DNA of 64,000 nucleotides from Pseudoscleropodium purum (taxonomy: Eukaryota > Streptophyta > Bryopsida > Hypnales > Brachytheciaceae), in assembly GCA_963969395.1 (NCBI GenBank), contig OZ017801.1:1800501-1864500 (forward strand), read 5' to 3'. A model generated the notes under the pieces. That model was not told the DNA's origin. It made no database searches and saw only the letters and a program-made list of their open reading frames with translations. The translations under genes were made by a program, and so were the position numbers. How positions within the stretch are numbered: the first letter of the stretch is position 1; the number at the start of each line of letters is the position of its first letter. Shown one piece after another: positions 61,880-64,000 of the stretch.

Positions 61880-64000
61880 ATGGGGGGAGTGCGAGAAATG
61901 GAGGAGGTGTGTTACTATGAACGAGAGTCTTTGCCCAACCAAGGTCAAGCGTTTCAAGAATTTCTGAGGTCATATCCTTTGTATCTGGATACTTTAGTGG
62001 TGGACCACATTCGTGAGCAAGAGTATCCACATTTGAACGAGCGTTCGCAGGTATGTCTGGATTACATGGGGGTGGGGCTTTTCTCTTACTCGCAACAAGC
62101 TGCCGATCCTCTTGCATCTGCCTTAGGATTGGCATACATCTCCGCCAATCTTGCGACGCATGCCTTGTACACAGCCGAGGAAACCGAGATGATGGTCAGA
62201 CGGCGGGTGCTGCGCTACATGAACATTGATGAGAACGAGTATGCCATTGTGTTCACGGCCAACAAGCTGTCCGCTTTCAAGCTTTTGGGAGAATCCTATC
62301 CATTCCACCTCTCTTCCAAGCTGCTCCTGGGCTACGATCACCGGGACGAGAGCCAGGATGCGCTCGCAGAGTGTGCCAAATCCAAGGGTGCCACTGTCAT
62401 GACAGCCAATTTGACCTGGCCGGGTTTAAAGCTCAACAAGGCTGACGTGAAGAAGAAGCTGTCGCCGAAGACGAAGGCGGGGAAGTCCAAAGGGTGGGGC
62501 CCTTTTCACAGTAGTAGTGCGCCACAGCGTCAAGCTGGGATGCCGGGCACAGGGAGTGATGCAGGCGATTTCTCCCCGAACCAGTCGATGCCCATGGGCA
62601 CCCAGGGCATGATGGCGTATCCCGTCATGTCGTGTGGCTCGGGGGCGAAGAACTCGCTGCAGTGGGTGCGCGAAGCAAACCAAAAGGGGTGGCATGTTTT
62701 GCTGGATGTGTCGGGCCTTGGGGCCAAGGCTATGGACACTCTGGGGCTGAATCTGTTCCATCCGGACTTCATTGTGGGATCGTTCTATAAGGTGTTTGGG
62801 TCGGATCCTACGGGCTTTGGTTGCTTGGTCATCAAGAAATCCGTCATTCGAGGCTTGGGCCATTCCTCGCGGGCTCGTGCGATCGGCATGGTTCGGATTG
62901 TTTCCACGGCTGGCGCTGGAACGGGGACCATGGGATCGGCTCGGTCTGCCTTCTCTGACCGTAGCTCCAGTAATTCGTTCTCGTCGGCTGCTGGCAGCTG
63001 GGACTGGTCCTCCGATCCGAAATTGCGCTCCGGACCCGCCTTGCTTCGCGAGAACGAGGCACTGAATGCGCAATTTGACGAACGGTTCAGTTCTGGTGGC
63101 TCAGACCTGAATCCTCCACTCCATGGTCAGCAACCGAAAGCGGTTGGTGCACTTGGGGGGGCAGCAGCCCTTGATTCGGAGATGGAATCCATGAACAAAG
63201 ATGAGTGGCACAAAGTCGATGTATTAAAACAGAGCTGGGGAAAGATGCAGGCGTCCCCCTCGTCCTCCACGGAACTAGACAAAACGTTGGAGATTGAGAT
63301 TGTTCCAGTGTGGAAACCGAGCTCCAGGACGTCTCACAGGAAATACTTCTCTGCGGAGCAACCGCGCAGTACTAGCGCTCACTCGCCCGGACAGAACGAT
63401 GGTCAGGGGAAGCTGGATGTGGCCGGGCCCAGGTTCGGAAGGTCCAAAGAGCCCATGACTGGATTGCGGTACCTTCAGATTCCAAAGCAGCCGGAAGGCT
63501 GGGAGGATCAGATCCACGTTGCGGACAAAGACAGCTTTCTGTCGCGGGATTTTGGAAAGAAATCGCCGCTCATGTTGACTTTGCCGACGGGCTTCGACAG
63601 TCCCTCCAACCGGACGCCGCCCTTCAGCAAACACGAGGTGCGCCAAGAGTTTCTCGTGGGCTCCCTTCCAGCCATCCCTTCATCCGTGTCCGCGCCTTGT
63701 TCCCCTCGCCCATCTCGCTTGCTTTCCAATCCAGAGTCGACGCTCGGTTACCCCCCGGGCGCCATCGTTTGCCGAGGTTTGGATCTGGCGGACGAAATTG
63801 GGCTGACCCGCATCAATTTCCGTCTGCGAGCCCTCATCAATTGGCTGATCTCGTCTCTGAGGAAGTTGAGGCACTCCACTCCCGGTCACCCGCACGTGGT
63901 TCTCATCTATGGCCCGTTGTGCCAGAACGACCGAAGTTCCACGTTCACGTTCAACATTGCAGGTTCCGACGGGCTCTTGTTGGATCCGGTGCTGGTGCAG
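61880..64000 (+). CDS. molybdenum cofactor sulfurase-like PLP-dependent protein (partial, runs off window)
   Basis: One frame is open for 707 codons from ATG 61880 (an in-frame TGA lies at 61868; a second ATG is at 61898) to the end of the window. It matches the plant family typified by Arabidopsis At2g23520/At4g37100, annotated as Moco sulfurase-like or PLP-transferase superfamily proteins. Motifs in order: VCLDYMGVGLFSY, ENEYAIVFTANKLSAFKLL, HVLLDVSGLGAKAMD with the Asp expected to contact the PLP ring nitrogen (about residue 276), and SFYKVFGSDPTGFGCLVIKKS, whose Lys (about 304) is at the Schiff-base position. A Ser/Pro-rich linker of about 300 residues follows, then a conserved C-terminal region (LTRINFRLRALINWLISSL, HVVLIYGP). 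Codon use is GC-rich at third positions, unlike the surrounding spacer. Substrate is unknown; true ABA3/MOCOS activity should not be assumed. Confidence 0.88.
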   Translation, partial: MGGVREMEEVCYYERESLPNQGQAFQEFLRSYPLYLDTLVVDHIREQEYPHLNERSQVCLDYMGVGLFSYSQQAADPLASALGLAYISANLATHALYTAEETEMMVRRRVLRYMNIDENEYAIVFTANKLSAFKLLGESYPFHLSSKLLLGYDHRDESQDALAECAKSKGATVMTANLTWPGLKLNKADVKKKLSPKTKAGKSKGWGPFHSSSAPQRQAGMPGTGSDAGDFSPNQSMPMGTQGMMAYPVMSCGSGAKNSLQWVREANQKGWHVLLDVSGLGAKAMDTLGLNLFHPDFIVGSFYKVFGSDPTGFGCLVIKKSVIRGLGHSSRARAIGMVRIVSTAGAGTGTMGSARSAFSDRSSSNSFSSAAGSWDWSSDPKLRSGPALLRENEALNAQFDERFSSGGSDLNPPLHGQQPKAVGALGGAAALDSEMESMNKDEWHKVDVLKQSWGKMQASPSSSTELDKTLEIEIVPVWKPSSRTSHRKYFSAEQPRSTSAHSPGQNDGQGKLDVAGPRFGRSKEPMTGLRYLQIPKQPEGWEDQIHVADKDSFLSRDFGKKSPLMLTLPTGFDSPSNRTPPFSKHEVRQEFLVGSLPAIPSSVSAPCSPRPSRLLSNPESTLGYPPGAIVCRGLDLADEIGLTRINFRLRALINWLISSLRKLRHSTPGHPHVVLIYGPLCQNDRSSTFTFNIAGSDGLLLDPVLVQ

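Noticed and set aside
62426..63895. Several long minus-strand ORFs (for example 62426-63073 and 63275-63646).
   Set aside because: They are antisense shadows of the GC-rich PLP-protein coding frame and have no homology of their own.
1..64000. CRISPR arrays, riboswitches, operons or rRNA/tRNA genes.
   Set aside because: The window is plant nuclear DNA with spliced genes; no spaced direct repeats, cloverleaf structures or rRNA sequence were seen.

Overview
This window is nuclear DNA of a land plant. The anchor is one very large minus-strand gene (17749-38611) that assembles by GT-AG splicing, with every exon phase consistent, into a callose synthase of about 1,990 residues in 51 exons, of the GSL8/GSL10 (CalS9/CalS10) type. 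A second plant gene runs off the right edge: a plus-strand, intronless stretch of 707 codons (61880 to end) that reads as the plant 'molybdenum cofactor sulfurase-like' PLP-dependent protein. AT-rich spacers and decayed transposon genes fill the rest. I suspect a seedless land plant, perhaps a bryophyte, but the sequence alone does not prove this.

Layout. 1-17.7 kb: AT-rich spacer with no intact gene. It holds a GC-rich 292-bp hAT-type MITE with an 8-bp target duplication (1892-2183), a 214-bp CACTA-like MITE with a 3-bp duplication (6050-6263), a weak decayed coding tract (9.1-10.2 kb), a 1.15-kb inverted repeat with two arms of about 550 bp (11270-12420), and a dispersed repeat (14.6-15.4 kb) that recurs inverted at 43.1-43.95 kb. 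17.7-38.6 kb: callose synthase, with its leader and promoter region to about 39.6 kb. 39.6-45.3 kb: spacer. 45.3-49.1 kb: a piggyBac-like transposase pseudogene on the minus strand. 51.6-56.1 kb: a less decayed plus-strand transposase-like gene with CxxC motifs and a D/D/E-like series of acidic motifs, broken by four stops and one frameshift. 56.35-56.73 kb: a short broken ORF. 56.7-59.4 kb: spacer with short tandem repeats. 59.46-61.88 kb: promoter (duplicated TGACTC motif, TATA box) and long leader of the PLP-protein gene.

The two cellular genes are unrelated in function: callose (beta-1,3-glucan) synthesis at cell plate, plasmodesmata or plasma membrane, and a PLP-enzyme-like protein of unknown substrate. 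They are transcribed away from each other and separated by about 23 kb of transposon debris. In the transposon genes, stop codons (mostly TAG and TAA where glutamine would read well) clearly outnumber frameshifts, which may point to C-to-T decay of methylated DNA.
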